DNA from: JAJDZL01 sp047517965
Lineage (GTDB): Bacteria; Pseudomonadota; Gammaproteobacteria; Arenicellales; JAJDZL01
NCBI GenBank assembly: GCA_047517965.1
Contig: JAKZRU010000006.1
Coordinates: 62,001 to 126,000, forward strand
DNA: 64,000 bases
Direction: 5' to 3'
Below are positions 8,495-16,656 of this stretch, in pieces. A model generated the notes under the pieces. It had not been told where the DNA came from. It was given only the letters and a program-made list of their open reading frames with translations, and did not search any database. Within the stretch, counting starts at the first letter, position 1. Each line of letters starts with the position of its first letter. A program made the position numbers and the translations under genes.

Positions 8495-9600
8495 ATGAAG
8501 ATACAGTCCATTGAAACATTCACCAGTGAATTTGTCTGCTTCGTGCGCGTCACGGTCGATGAAGGACAGCAGGGATGGGGGTCAGGTAGCGCCGTATTTT
8601 GCCGACATTACCGCTCAAGTTGTGCACCGGCAAGTTGCACCGCATACGCTTGGACGGGATGCGCTGGATGTTGACAGTCTCGTCGATCTTGTGGTGGAGC
8701 GCGAGCACAAGTTTCCAAGCTCTTACCTGCGTCGTGCAATTGGTGGTCTCGATACCGCACTCTGGGATCTGCGCGGCAAACTGGAAGGCAAGCCGGTTTG
8801 TGAATTGATCGGCGGAACACCGGGGCCGGTTCGTGCTTATGGCTCTTCGATAAAGCGCGACATTACCCCCCGAGACGAAGCCGCTAGACTGACACGCTTG
8901 AGAGATGAGTGTGGTTTTAATGCTTTCAAGTTTCGCATCGGTTCCGAGTGTGGACATGATGTAGACGAATGGCCGGGCAGAACAGAAGAAATTGTGAAAA
9001 CCATGGACAAGGCGATGGACGATGACGTCTCGTTGCTGGTTGATGCCAACTCCTGCTATTCACCTGACAAAGCAATCGAAGTTGGAAGAATTCTGCAGGA
9101 TCATCGCATTTCACATTATGAGGAACCCTGTCCCTATTGGGAATACGAGCAAACCAAGCAGGTCACCGATGTCTTAGAAATTGATGTGACCGGCGGTGAG
9201 CAAGATTGTTCCTTGCCCAACTGGCGACAAATGATCAATGACCGTGTAGTTAATGTCATTCAGCCGGATGTCTGCTATCTGGGCGGCCTCAGCCGCACTT
9301 TACGGTGCCAGCATGGCTGAAGCAGCAGCATTGCCCTGTACGCCGCATTGTGCCAACTTGAGCCTGGTCACTTGTTTCACAATGCATTTGTTGCGAGCCA
9401 TTCCAAACGCGGGCAAGTACCTGGAATTTTCGATTGAAGGTGCGGACTACTATCCATGGCAACAGAATCTGTTTCGCGAAGATCCATATCACATCTCAGA
9501 CGGTTATGCTACTGTGACGGGTGCACCAGGCTGGGGAGTTGAGATTAATTCGAGTTGGCTGGCCGATTCAACCTATCAAATTAGCGCGCTCGAAAACTAA
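8495..9600 (+). pseudogene. mandelate racemase/muconate lactonizing enzyme family protein, two frameshifts
   Basis: An enolase-superfamily sugar-acid dehydratase or racemase broken by frameshifts. It starts at ATG 8495 (MKIQSIETFTSEFVCFVRV) and loses frame in a run of five G at 8577-8581. It continues in another frame from GQVAPYFADI through the barrel, then shifts again near 9303-9309 and ends with MAEAAALPCTPHCANLSLV and a normal C-terminus. Reassembled, it is near full length (~365 residues). Metal ligands (VDANSC, HYEEPC, GGEQD) and the catalytic-type KFR and PHCAN residues all survive. This means recent inactivation or, less likely, sequence errors. It sits inside the his operon, divergent from the PotD remnant. 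Confidence 0.85.
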
Positions 9601-9673
9601 CTGAGTTAGACAACGTTTCTAAGCTCGTTCCATGCAGATTCGCGGACTGTTTCCGTTTGAATCCGTAATTACC

Positions 9674-9679
9674 TATAAT
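9674..9679 (+). promoter_or_regulatory. possible -10 box upstream of hisB
   Basis: A perfect TATAAT lies 70 bases before the hisB start, after the enolase pseudogene, but without a good -35 hexamer. It could help drive hisBHAFIE now that 2.25 kb separates it from hisGDC. Weak evidence. Confidence 0.25.
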
Positions 9680-9749
9680 TCAAACACAATTTGGAACATT
9701 TCCTGAAGTTGCCGATTGTGCAAATTCAATTTCAACCCTGCAGACCGCC

Positions 9750-10349
9750 GTGAATCAGACCAACCGAATCGCCGAAGTTCATAGAAATACGAAAGAAACT
9801 GATATTTCCGTTTCTTTGAATCTGGATGGGAGTGGCTTGTCCACTCTGGATGTTGGCGTGCCTTTCTTTGAGCACATGCTGGATCAGATTGCGCGTCATG
9901 GAATGTTGGATTTGAAAATAAAAGCTGTCGGCGACCTGCAGATTGACGCACATCACACCGTCGAAGATGTCGGAATCACACTTGGGCAGGCAGTGAGCGA
10001 ATCGATCGGCAACAAATCCGGCATCGTTCGTTATGGACACGCTTATGTACCACTTGACGAGGCGCTGTCAAGAGTTGTGATTGATTTTTCCGGGCGTCCG
10101 TCGCTTGAGTATGATGTCAACTATACAAGGGCGCGAGTTGGCAACTTTGATATAGATCTTGTTCGTGAGTTTTTTCAGGCCTTTTGCAATCACGCGAAAG
10201 TTACATTGCACATCACCAATTTGAGCGGCAGAAACACGCATCACATCGCTGAATCGATATTCAAGGCTTTTGGGCGGGCGTTTCGCATGGCTGCTTCCTT
10301 CGATGTGAAATCCGAAGGATCCATTCCTTCAACAAAAGGAAGCCTGTAA
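9750..10349 (+). CDS. hisB: imidazoleglycerol-phosphate dehydratase
   Basis: Manganese-dependent dehydratase of histidine biosynthesis, monofunctional (199 residues, no phosphatase domain). The two metal-binding histidine motifs are intact: FFEHMLDQIARHG and DAHHTVEDVGI in the first half, and NTHHIAESIFKAFGRA in the second. GTG at 9750 is the likely start since the conserved protein begins there. A separate histidinol-phosphatase is needed and is not in this window. It is the first gene after the pseudogene scar and is followed by hisH. Confidence 0.96.
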   Translation: MNQTNRIAEVHRNTKETDISVSLNLDGSGLSTLDVGVPFFEHMLDQIARHGMLDLKIKAVGDLQIDAHHTVEDVGITLGQAVSESIGNKSGIVRYGHAYVPLDEALSRVVIDFSGRPSLEYDVNYTRARVGNFDIDLVREFFQAFCNHAKVTLHITNLSGRNTHHIAESIFKAFGRAFRMAASFDVKSEGSIPSTKGSL

Positions 10350-10390
10350 ACCTTTATCTTCAGCGGCAAACGCTGTTGAAATTCTCTGAT

Positions 10391-11032
10391 ATGTCTAAAA
10401 TCTCGATTGCCGATTTTGGCACCGGAAATCTTCACTCTGTAATTCACGCTATCGAAGCGGTTGCGCACAACTCTCAAGTGGTGTCTACACGTCTTGCGTC
10501 GGAGATTCGAAACGCCGATCGACTGGTTTTACCTGGGCAAGGCGCAATCGGAACCTGGATGAAAGAATTGCAGAATGACGAAGTACGCCAAGCGATTGAA
10601 GATGCTTTGACAAATAAACCGGTGCTGGGAATTTGTCTTGGAATGCAAGCCCTGTACTCGCACAGTGAAGAAGATGGTGGTGTTGAAGGTCTCAGCATAT
10701 TGTCTGGACGCGTCAAGCGGTTCGACAATCAACTGCAGGACGTCGGTCGAAAGATCAAGATTCCTCACATGGGATGGAGCAAAGTTCATCAAACGAAGGA
10801 ACATCCCCTATGGCAGGGAATTTCGCAAGATACAAGATTCTATTTCGTTCATAGCTACCATGCGGATGCCGATGAACAATCGGAAGTCGCCGCTACAGCT
10901 TGTTATGGGCTGGATTTTGCTTGTGCAGCGGACCGCGAAAACTTGTTTGCGGTCCAGTTTCACCCAGAAAAAAGTCGCCAGCATGGGCTACGGTTGCTGA
11001 CTAATTTCATCAGGTGGGACGGGAATGACTGA
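10391..11032 (+). CDS. hisH: imidazole glycerol phosphate synthase, glutaminase subunit
   Basis: Class I glutamine amidotransferase that feeds ammonia to HisF. The 213-residue protein from ATG 10391 has the catalytic triad: nucleophile Cys82 in GICLGMQ, with His191 and Glu193 in QFHPEKS. A longer version from a TTG at 10376 adds five non-conserved residues and is less likely. Its partner hisF lies two genes downstream, separated by hisA. Confidence 0.96.
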   Translation: MSKISIADFGTGNLHSVIHAIEAVAHNSQVVSTRLASEIRNADRLVLPGQGAIGTWMKELQNDEVRQAIEDALTNKPVLGICLGMQALYSHSEEDGGVEGLSILSGRVKRFDNQLQDVGRKIKIPHMGWSKVHQTKEHPLWQGISQDTRFYFVHSYHADADEQSEVAATACYGLDFACAADRENLFAVQFHPEKSRQHGLRLLTNFIRWDGND

Positions 11033-11116
11033 ACATTGCTTGCAGATACCCAAATACAGGCGAATATCGTCAGTCGTATAATTGAAAATACTTCCTGCCC
11101 CAAATAGTTCATATTG

Positions 11117-11875
11117 ATGCTTTTAATTCCGGCAATAGACATCAAGGACGGGCGATGTGTTCGTCTTGTACAGGGAAGTATGCTCGATGCAACTGTTTAC
11201 TCAGAAGACCCAGTCAGCCAGGCAGACCGTTGGGTTGAAGCAGGTGCAGAAAGGATACATATCGTGGACCTGAATGGAGCAGTGCAAGGCACCCCAGTGA
11301 ATGCGGACATTGTTGGCATAATAGCCGGCCGGCATTCGAACGTTGAGGTTCAGGTAGGCGGAGGCATACGTAATCTCGAAACAGCTGCAAGATATTTTGA
11401 TGCAGGTGTGACATTTGTGATTTTGGGCACGCAAGCTGTAAATGATCCCTCATTTATCGGTCAGATAAATGCACACTATCCCGCAAGTGTTATTGCAGGA
11501 ATTGATGTACGGGGTGGGGCTGCAGCAACGGAAGGATGGTCAGGCAGCGGTCGAAGCGATATCGTCAGTCTGGCCAAAGAACTGGAACAATATGGGGCTT
11601 GCGCAATTGTGTACACCGATATAGAGCGTGATGGGATGCTGAGTGGCGTCAATGTTCGGGCGACGGCCTTTCTGGCCTCGCAGATTTCGATTCCTGTCAT
11701 TGCTTCCGGAGGTATTCGGGATATTGAGGACATCCACAATCTGCTGGAAGCAGGAAGCAAGGGTATTATGGGAGCTATCGCTGGCAAATCACTGTATGAA
11801 GGCACCTTGGATTACGCCCAAGCGCTTAAATTGATTACTGACTTCAAACAGCATGCAGCACAGGTGAACAACTGA
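11117..11875 (+). CDS. hisA: ProFAR isomerase
   Basis: TIM-barrel isomerase that opens the ribose ring of ProFAR. It is about 252 residues. The two catalytic aspartates are in IPAIDIKDG near the N-terminus and YTDIERDG in the second half; phosphate-binding glycines are in VQVGGGIR and VIASGGIRD. ATG 11117 is preferred over the overlapping TTG at 11114. An 84-base gap separates it from hisH; hisF follows with one base between stop and start. Confidence 0.96.
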   Translation: MLLIPAIDIKDGRCVRLVQGSMLDATVYSEDPVSQADRWVEAGAERIHIVDLNGAVQGTPVNADIVGIIAGRHSNVEVQVGGGIRNLETAARYFDAGVTFVILGTQAVNDPSFIGQINAHYPASVIAGIDVRGGAAATEGWSGSGRSDIVSLAKELEQYGACAIVYTDIERDGMLSGVNVRATAFLASQISIPVIASGGIRDIEDIHNLLEAGSKGIMGAIAGKSLYEGTLDYAQALKLITDFKQHAAQVNN

Positions 11876-11876
11876 A

Positions 11877-12677
11877 ATGCCGTTAGCCAAACGAATAATT
11901 CCCTGCCTGGATGTTGATGAAGGAAGAGTGGTTAAGGGCGTTCAATTTGTCGATATTCGAGACGCAGGAGATCCGGTTGAAGTTGCCAGAATTTACGACC
12001 AGCAAGGTGCTGATGAATTAACATTTCTGGATATAACGGCAAGTTCAAGTGGCCGGGATACCATTTTGCACATAGTCGAAGCCGTTGCCAAACAGGTGTT
12101 CATACCGCTGACAGTTGGGGGAGGCGTACGCAGTGTAGAAAATATACGCAGTCTTCTCAATGTTGGAGCGGACAAAATATCAATCAACACCTCTGCGGTG
12201 GAACGTCCCGAATTTATTTCTGAAGCAGCGGGTCGTTTTGGTTCGCAGTGCATTGTCGTGGCAATTGACGCACGTAGGATTCCAGATGCCGATCCGGTAG
12301 CTTGGGAAGTATATACTCATGGCGGCCGAACGCCACGCGGTCTTGATGCGGTGGAGTGGGCATGCCGTATGTGCGATTCAGGTGCGGGCGAAATATTACT
12401 TACCAGCATGGACCGGGATGGCACTAAAATTGGATTCGATCTGGAACTTACGCGAACGATTTCGCAGGTGGTACCAGTTCCAGTGATCGCCTCCGGTGGA
12501 GTTGGCGAACTGTCACATCTCGCCGACGGCATCGAGTATGGATATGCGGATGCGGTGCTTGCAGCGAGCATTTTCCACTTCGGTGAGTATACAATCGCAC
12601 AGGCGAAGGATCACATGCGCAGCCGCGGAATTGAAGTTTGCGAGATAAATCAGGAGCAGTCGGCTCATGTCGAATAA
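11877..12677 (+). CDS. hisF: imidazole glycerol phosphate synthase, cyclase subunit
   Basis: TIM-barrel cyclase that uses ammonia from HisH to make imidazole glycerol phosphate and AICAR. The 266-residue protein has the catalytic aspartates in IPCLDVDEGRVVKG and TSMDRDGT, plus phosphate-binding PLTVGGGVRS and VIASGGVGEL. It is a paralogue of the adjacent hisA by ancient duplication. It overlaps the start of hisI by 11 bases. Confidence 0.97.
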   Translation: MPLAKRIIPCLDVDEGRVVKGVQFVDIRDAGDPVEVARIYDQQGADELTFLDITASSSGRDTILHIVEAVAKQVFIPLTVGGGVRSVENIRSLLNVGADKISINTSAVERPEFISEAAGRFGSQCIVVAIDARRIPDADPVAWEVYTHGGRTPRGLDAVEWACRMCDSGAGEILLTSMDRDGTKIGFDLELTRTISQVVPVPVIASGGVGELSHLADGIEYGYADAVLAASIFHFGEYTIAQAKDHMRSRGIEVCEINQEQSAHVE

Positions 12678-13056
12678 TTGGTGTGATGAATTGGCCTGGT
12701 CAGAGCAAGGACTGCTTCCAGCGATAGCGCAGGATGCCGAGAGCGGGAAGGTGCTAATGGTCGCTTGGATGACGCCTGATGCGCTGAAAACTACGGTTGC
12801 GGAAGGTAGGGCTGTATACTGGTCAAGATTTCGACAAAAACTCTGGCGCAAGGGCGAGGAATCGGGGCACGTGCAGATTGTTCGGGAGATTCGTGTCGAC
12901 TGCGATTCGGATACGATCCTGCTTCAGGTAGAACAGCAAGGCGGAATTGCCTGCCATACAGGGCGGCAGACTTGTTTCTATCGCAAACTGGATGGAGAGA
13001 TTTGGGTGAATGTTGATCCAATTCTAAAGTCTCCAAAAGAGATTTACACAAAGTAG
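12667..13056 (+). CDS. hisI: phosphoribosyl-AMP cyclohydrolase
   Basis: Zinc/magnesium hydrolase opening the adenine ring of PR-AMP. It is a 129-residue single-domain form; the PR-ATP pyrophosphatase is separate (hisE). The metal-binding VDCDSDTILLQVEQ segment and the Cys motifs GIACHTGRQTCFY are intact. The start lies inside the 3' end of hisF, suggesting coupled translation. Confidence 0.96.
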   Translation: MSNNWCDELAWSEQGLLPAIAQDAESGKVLMVAWMTPDALKTTVAEGRAVYWSRFRQKLWRKGEESGHVQIVREIRVDCDSDTILLQVEQQGGIACHTGRQTCFYRKLDGEIWVNVDPILKSPKEIYTK

Positions 13057-13069
13057 AAATCGCAAGATA

Positions 13070-13387
13070 ATGCAGACAGATGTTCTAACGGCTCTATCAA
13101 AAGTAATCGAGTCGAGGAAAAAAGCGGATGTGAATCAGTCGTATGTCGCTTCGCTGTATGCGAAAGGACTAGATGCTGTCGCAGGAAAGGTGATTGAAGA
13201 AGCGGATGAAACGGTCCAAGCCGCAATAAGCGGCGATGTAGACCAAGTGGTTTATGAAACCGCAGATTTATGGTTCCACAGCCTGGTTCTGCTTTCACAT
13301 TTCAACTTAACGCATGAAGAAGTTTTGAATGAGCTGGATAGACGATTTGGTATATCCGGGCTGGAAGAGAAGAATTTACGTAGATAA
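13070..13387 (+). CDS. hisE: phosphoribosyl-ATP pyrophosphohydrolase
   Basis: MazG-fold pyrophosphatase that hydrolyses PR-ATP to PR-AMP, step two of the pathway. It has 105 residues. The helical core with metal-binding acidic residues is seen in KVIEEADETVQAA and VVYETADLWFHSLVLL. It lies 13 bases after hisI and is the last his gene; tatA follows 77 bases later, an order common in beta- and some gammaproteobacteria. Confidence 0.95.
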   Translation: MQTDVLTALSKVIESRKKADVNQSYVASLYAKGLDAVAGKVIEEADETVQAAISGDVDQVVYETADLWFHSLVLLSHFNLTHEEVLNELDRRFGISGLEEKNLRR

Positions 13388-13464
13388 TGATTGATGGGTA
13401 ATTGTGAGTGACAATTACGTGTAAATGTTATTTCTAAGGTTTTAACTAATAACTGGGAGGAAGA

Positions 13465-13728
13465 ATGTTTGGTCCAGGAGGAATTAGTATCTGGCAGTTG
13501 CTGATCATACTCGTTATTGTGGTGCTTTTATTCGGCACAAAAAAACTACGGGGAATGGGCGGCGATCTTGGTACGGCAATCAAGAGTTTTAAAAAATCCG
13601 TAAAAGAAGATGGTACCGAGGAAGGAAAAGAAGAAGAAGAAAGTGCTGACGACAAAGAGGCTTTGGCAGACACCAGCGATACTTCGGTACAGGATGCTAC
13701 TGCAGAGGTAGAGAAAGAAAAAGCCTAG
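13465..13728 (+). CDS. tatA: Sec-independent translocase subunit TatA
   Basis: Pore-forming subunit of the twin-arginine translocase. The 87-residue protein has a short membrane helix (WQLLIILVIVVLLFG, about residues 10-24), the hinge-adjacent FG at its end, an amphipathic helix (KLRGMGGDLGTAIKSFKKSV) and a long, very acidic tail. Position directly ahead of tatB and tatC supports TatA. A GGGAGGAAGA ribosome site precedes the ATG. Confidence 0.95.
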   Translation: MFGPGGISIWQLLIILVIVVLLFGTKKLRGMGGDLGTAIKSFKKSVKEDGTEEGKEEEESADDKEALADTSDTSVQDATAEVEKEKA

Positions 13729-13761
13729 CTCTGGTACACCAGATCATAACGGAGATCCATC

Positions 13762-14184
13762 GTGTTTGACGTTGGCTTTTGGGAAATCGCAATCATCGCG
13801 TTGATTGCCTTGATTATTCTCGGCCCGGAACGTCTGCCGCGAGCAGCTCGAACGATGGGTTTGTGGGTCGGCAAAGCACGCCGAACCCTATCAGAGGTGA
13901 AGCGGGATATCGACCGGGAACTTGATGCAAGCGAGCTCAAGAATATCAAAGATGATTTGAAAGACACGAAAAATATATTTGAGGACGCAGCATCCACATT
14001 GAACGAAACAGCATCCACATTGAATGAAAAAGCATCCACATTGAGCGAAAAAGCATCCACATTGAACGAAACAGTGCTTGACGAATATGAAACGGTCGCC
14101 GTCAAACCTGAATTCAACAAACCTGAGCCAGTAGAAAAAGGGCAAGAGGATCCTGTTGTGGGTGAAACTAAAACAGTTACGTAG
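13762..14184 (+). CDS. tatB: Sec-independent translocase subunit TatB
   Basis: Part of the TatBC signal-recognition complex. From the GTG at 13762 (GGAG 7 bases upstream) the 140-residue product has the N-terminal helix MFDVGFWEIAIIALIALIIL with the conserved FxxGPERLP-type LGPERLP turn, then an amphipathic helix. The cytoplasmic tail contains four near-identical seven-residue units (about residues 76-104, pattern ASTLNET/K) encoded by a 21-bp tandem repeat. Such repeats probably lengthen a coiled or helical tail; they are not a standard TatB feature. Confidence 0.94.
   Translation: MFDVGFWEIAIIALIALIILGPERLPRAARTMGLWVGKARRTLSEVKRDIDRELDASELKNIKDDLKDTKNIFEDAASTLNETASTLNEKASTLSEKASTLNETVLDEYETVAVKPEFNKPEPVEKGQEDPVVGETKTVT
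13989..14072 (+). repeat. four 21-bp tandem repeats inside tatB
   Basis: Four consecutive copies of a 21-bp unit starting AGCATCCACATTGA, at 13989, 14010, 14031 and 14052. They differ only at a few positions (AAC/AAT/AGC codon, AC/AA end). The unit is a whole number of codons, so copy-number changes stay in frame and alter the TatB tail by seven residues. Confidence 0.95.
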
Positions 14185-14187
14185 TTG

Positions 14188-14976
14188 ATGGCGAAACTCG
14201 ACCTAAACTCCCCTTTCATCGGCACAACTTTCATATCGCACTTAGTCGAGCTTCGTCAGCGCTTGATGCGCGGCGTGATTGCTATACTGGTGGTCTTTGT
14301 TGCGTGCGCTCCATTTGCCAATACGCTGTATGAGTATTTGGCTGCACCTCTGATGTCGGTATTGCCTGAGGGCAATACCATGATTTCGACTGAACCGCAC
14401 GGCCCGTTTTTTGTGCCGTTCAAATTTGCCTTTGCATTTTCGGTCGGGCTGGCAATGCCATATCTGCTCTATCAGATTTGGGCGTTTGTTGCACCGGGTC
14501 TATATAAACGTGAAAAGAGAGCAGTCATTCCTTTGCTTGTGACCAGCAGTGTTCTATTTTATATGGGCATTCTTTTTGCTTATTTCATTGTCTTCCCGCT
14601 CATTTTTGCTTTTTTTACCAGAACCGCTCCCGAAGGCGTCGCGGTGATGACCGACATCAATTCTTATCTCAGCTTTGTATTGAAGCTGTTTTTTGCCTTT
14701 GGTATTGCATTTGAGGTTCCGATTGCGACTGTACTGCTAGTCAAGGCAGGGGTGACCACACCCGAAAGTCTATCTGCAAAACGACCTTACATTATTGTCT
14801 CGGCCTTCATTGTCGGTATGTTTCTGACGCCGCCAGACGTCTTCTCACAGACGCTGCTTGCCATTCCGGTCTGGGTGCTGTTTGAAATCGGATTGTATTT
14901 TTCCAAACTGACGCGTCCCAAGAAATTCGACGAGGAGGACGAAGAAGATGAAGTTGAACTAGATCCAACCGGATAA
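14188..14976 (+). CDS. tatC: Sec-independent translocase subunit TatC
   Basis: Polytopic receptor that binds the twin-arginine signal. It has about 262 residues with six predicted membrane helices. N-terminal SHLVELRQRLMRG with the signal-binding acidic residue is present, as are PFKFAFAFSVGLAMPYLLYQ and FGIAFEVPIATVLL. The C-terminus is a very acidic cytoplasmic tail. ATG 14188 is preferred to the TTG at 14185; it lies 3 bases after the tatB stop. Confidence 0.96.
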   Translation: MAKLDLNSPFIGTTFISHLVELRQRLMRGVIAILVVFVACAPFANTLYEYLAAPLMSVLPEGNTMISTEPHGPFFVPFKFAFAFSVGLAMPYLLYQIWAFVAPGLYKREKRAVIPLLVTSSVLFYMGILFAYFIVFPLIFAFFTRTAPEGVAVMTDINSYLSFVLKLFFAFGIAFEVPIATVLLVKAGVTTPESLSAKRPYIIVSAFIVGMFLTPPDVFSQTLLAIPVWVLFEIGLYFSKLTRPKKFDEEDEEDEVELDPTG

Positions 14977-15043
14977 ATTCCAACAAACCAAGATCTGAAA
15001 CAGGCGCCCAAGGGTTTTCAATCATGTACGAACGGTCGGGAGA

Positions 15044-15348
15044 AAATTTCAGTCTGAAATTCAAAATTTATACCAAATGGATTTTGTTACCAACGTTCGC
15101 GGAATAGGCTTGATGGTCGGGTTCGATCTAATAGCTGACAAAAAAACAATCTCAGCTTCGATCCTCATCTGAGAGTGGGTACAAAACTGATGGATATTGC
15201 TGAGAATCACGGGATGTTTGTTCGTGCTGTTGGCGATACGATTGTAATCGCCCCACCATTGATTACCACTAAAGGCGAAATTAACGAACTGGCTCGACGA
15301 CTGACTGTGTCGTTGCTGGAAACCGAGACCGCTGTCCGCAATTCGTGA
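15044..15348 (+). pseudogene. C-terminal remnant of a class III aminotransferase
   Basis: About 100 residues matching the end of PLP-dependent omega-amino acid aminotransferases: MDFVTNVRGIGLMVGFDL, then a frameshift in a run of seven A (15140-15146). It continues FDPHLRVGTKLMDIAENHG, FVRAVGDTIVIAPPLITT and GEINELARRLTVSLLE to a stop. The N-terminal three-quarters, including the PLP lysine, is missing, so this is a true gene remnant and not only a frameshift artefact. It lies between tatC and the proline-racemase gene. Confidence 0.8.
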
Positions 15349-15478
15349 CAATAAAATCTGGAACGGTCAGCCTGCTTGCCCCAAAGCATCAAAATAGATA
15401 ATTCACATTCGGCTACGTATACTTAAGCTAGCTGCAGGAGTCTCATTGCCTGGCAACTCTGCTGAACTCGCTTTTTCG

Positions 15479-16516
15479 TCAAGAGTTGATAAGGTCAAAT
15501 GCTTCACCCCAACAATCCGAAACAAAGTAGCCTTCTGGATAGGGGTCGGAAGGGTCGATTCCAATCTGATGCATCCCGTGAATCCACCCTCTTCCGGCTA
15601 TCGAAGGCACGACTGCGAGATGTCCGTAAATTTCAGTCGTTCTAAGCAATTTCACCTGAAACTGACTGTCTATGATCGAAAGCGCGGTGAATGAATCACC
15701 TACCTGAACTTGATTTTTCGCATGCATCAACGCCAAACGCGCAGAATTTCCTGTTCCACACGGTGAGCGATCAACGCGACCTGGCGGCATGATAGTCGCT
15801 CCTTTCAGTTTCCCATCATCGGTGTTACTAATGAACATGACGTAGGACAGACCGTTGAGCGCCTCAAATTCAGGGTGAAATATTTCAAGCTGTTGGTTGG
15901 CAGCTCTTTGAATCCTCGATCCAGCGTCAACCAGAGAACGAGCAAAATCCGGTTCAATGGACAAGCCGAGTGTCGAGGGATCAACGAGCGCATAAAAAAT
16001 TCCACCGAATACGATGCTGATCACTACCTTCCCGTAGCCTTGGACTTCAATTTCCACGTCCATGTTGTCGACATAACAGGGAGTCATTTCCAATTCAACA
16101 TGTTCGCATTTACCGCGTGAACAGTGCGCCTTAGCCGAAACCAATCCTGCAGGAGTGTCAAGTACTACCTCGGTTACTGGTTCTTTCATCTCGATAATTC
16201 CGGTTTCCAGTAGCACTGTAACTGTACAGATGGCATTGGATCCTGACATTGCATGTGCTTTGTCACCTTGGAGAACAATCATTCCAGCATCCGCTTCAGG
16301 TGCTGTTGACGGAAGCAGTAGAACAGTACTCATCTGTGCACATCCGCGCGGCTCATAAACCAAGAATCTTCTTAGTGCGTCGCCATCACTGTTCATGTAA
16401 TTGAGCTTCTCAACCATTGTTGATCCGGGGATGTTTATGACACCAGCGGTCACGACGCGACCGACTTCGCCTTCCGCGTGAGCTTCAACCATGGTTACGG
16501 ATTTTGACCAGCGCAT
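15479..16516 (-). CDS. proline racemase superfamily protein (Ser/Cys type; possible hydroxyproline 2-epimerase)
   Basis: A 345-residue cytoplasmic member of the proline racemase/hydroxyproline epimerase superfamily. The enzymes use two acid/base residues, one on each face of the substrate. Here the second is the usual Cys253 in DRSPCGTGN, while the first position, normally Cys in an MCGH-type motif, is Ser91 in AMSGSNAIC. Family knowledge: Cys/Cys and Ser/Cys pairs occur in racemases/epimerases, Cys/Thr in trans-3-hydroxyproline dehydratases. A 4-hydroxyproline 2-epimerase-like role is therefore reasonable but unproven. It is divergent from an SDR and a beta-hydroxyacid dehydrogenase across a 140-bp shared promoter region. 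Confidence 0.8.
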   Translation of the reverse strand: MRWSKSVTMVEAHAEGEVGRVVTAGVINIPGSTMVEKLNYMNSDGDALRRFLVYEPRGCAQMSTVLLLPSTAPEADAGMIVLQGDKAHAMSGSNAICTVTVLLETGIIEMKEPVTEVVLDTPAGLVSAKAHCSRGKCEHVELEMTPCYVDNMDVEIEVQGYGKVVISIVFGGIFYALVDPSTLGLSIEPDFARSLVDAGSRIQRAANQQLEIFHPEFEALNGLSYVMFISNTDDGKLKGATIMPPGRVDRSPCGTGNSARLALMHAKNQVQVGDSFTALSIIDSQFQVKLLRTTEIYGHLAVVPSIAGRGWIHGMHQIGIDPSDPYPEGYFVSDCWGEAFDLINS

Positions 16517-16656
16517 ATCTGATAGAGAGAATATGATTTCGAGTAGTATTTAGTCTGTTTGAAATTGTAGCAGATGGAAACCTTTTCAAATTTCGCCGAA
16601 TGTACGCTAAATTGTGTCAGTTACGAACTCATAATTTTTTCAGCATTAGGATTCAA

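Noticed and set aside
13989..14072. CRISPR-like repeat array
   Set aside because: The four 21-bp units are adjacent without spacers and are in frame inside tatB.
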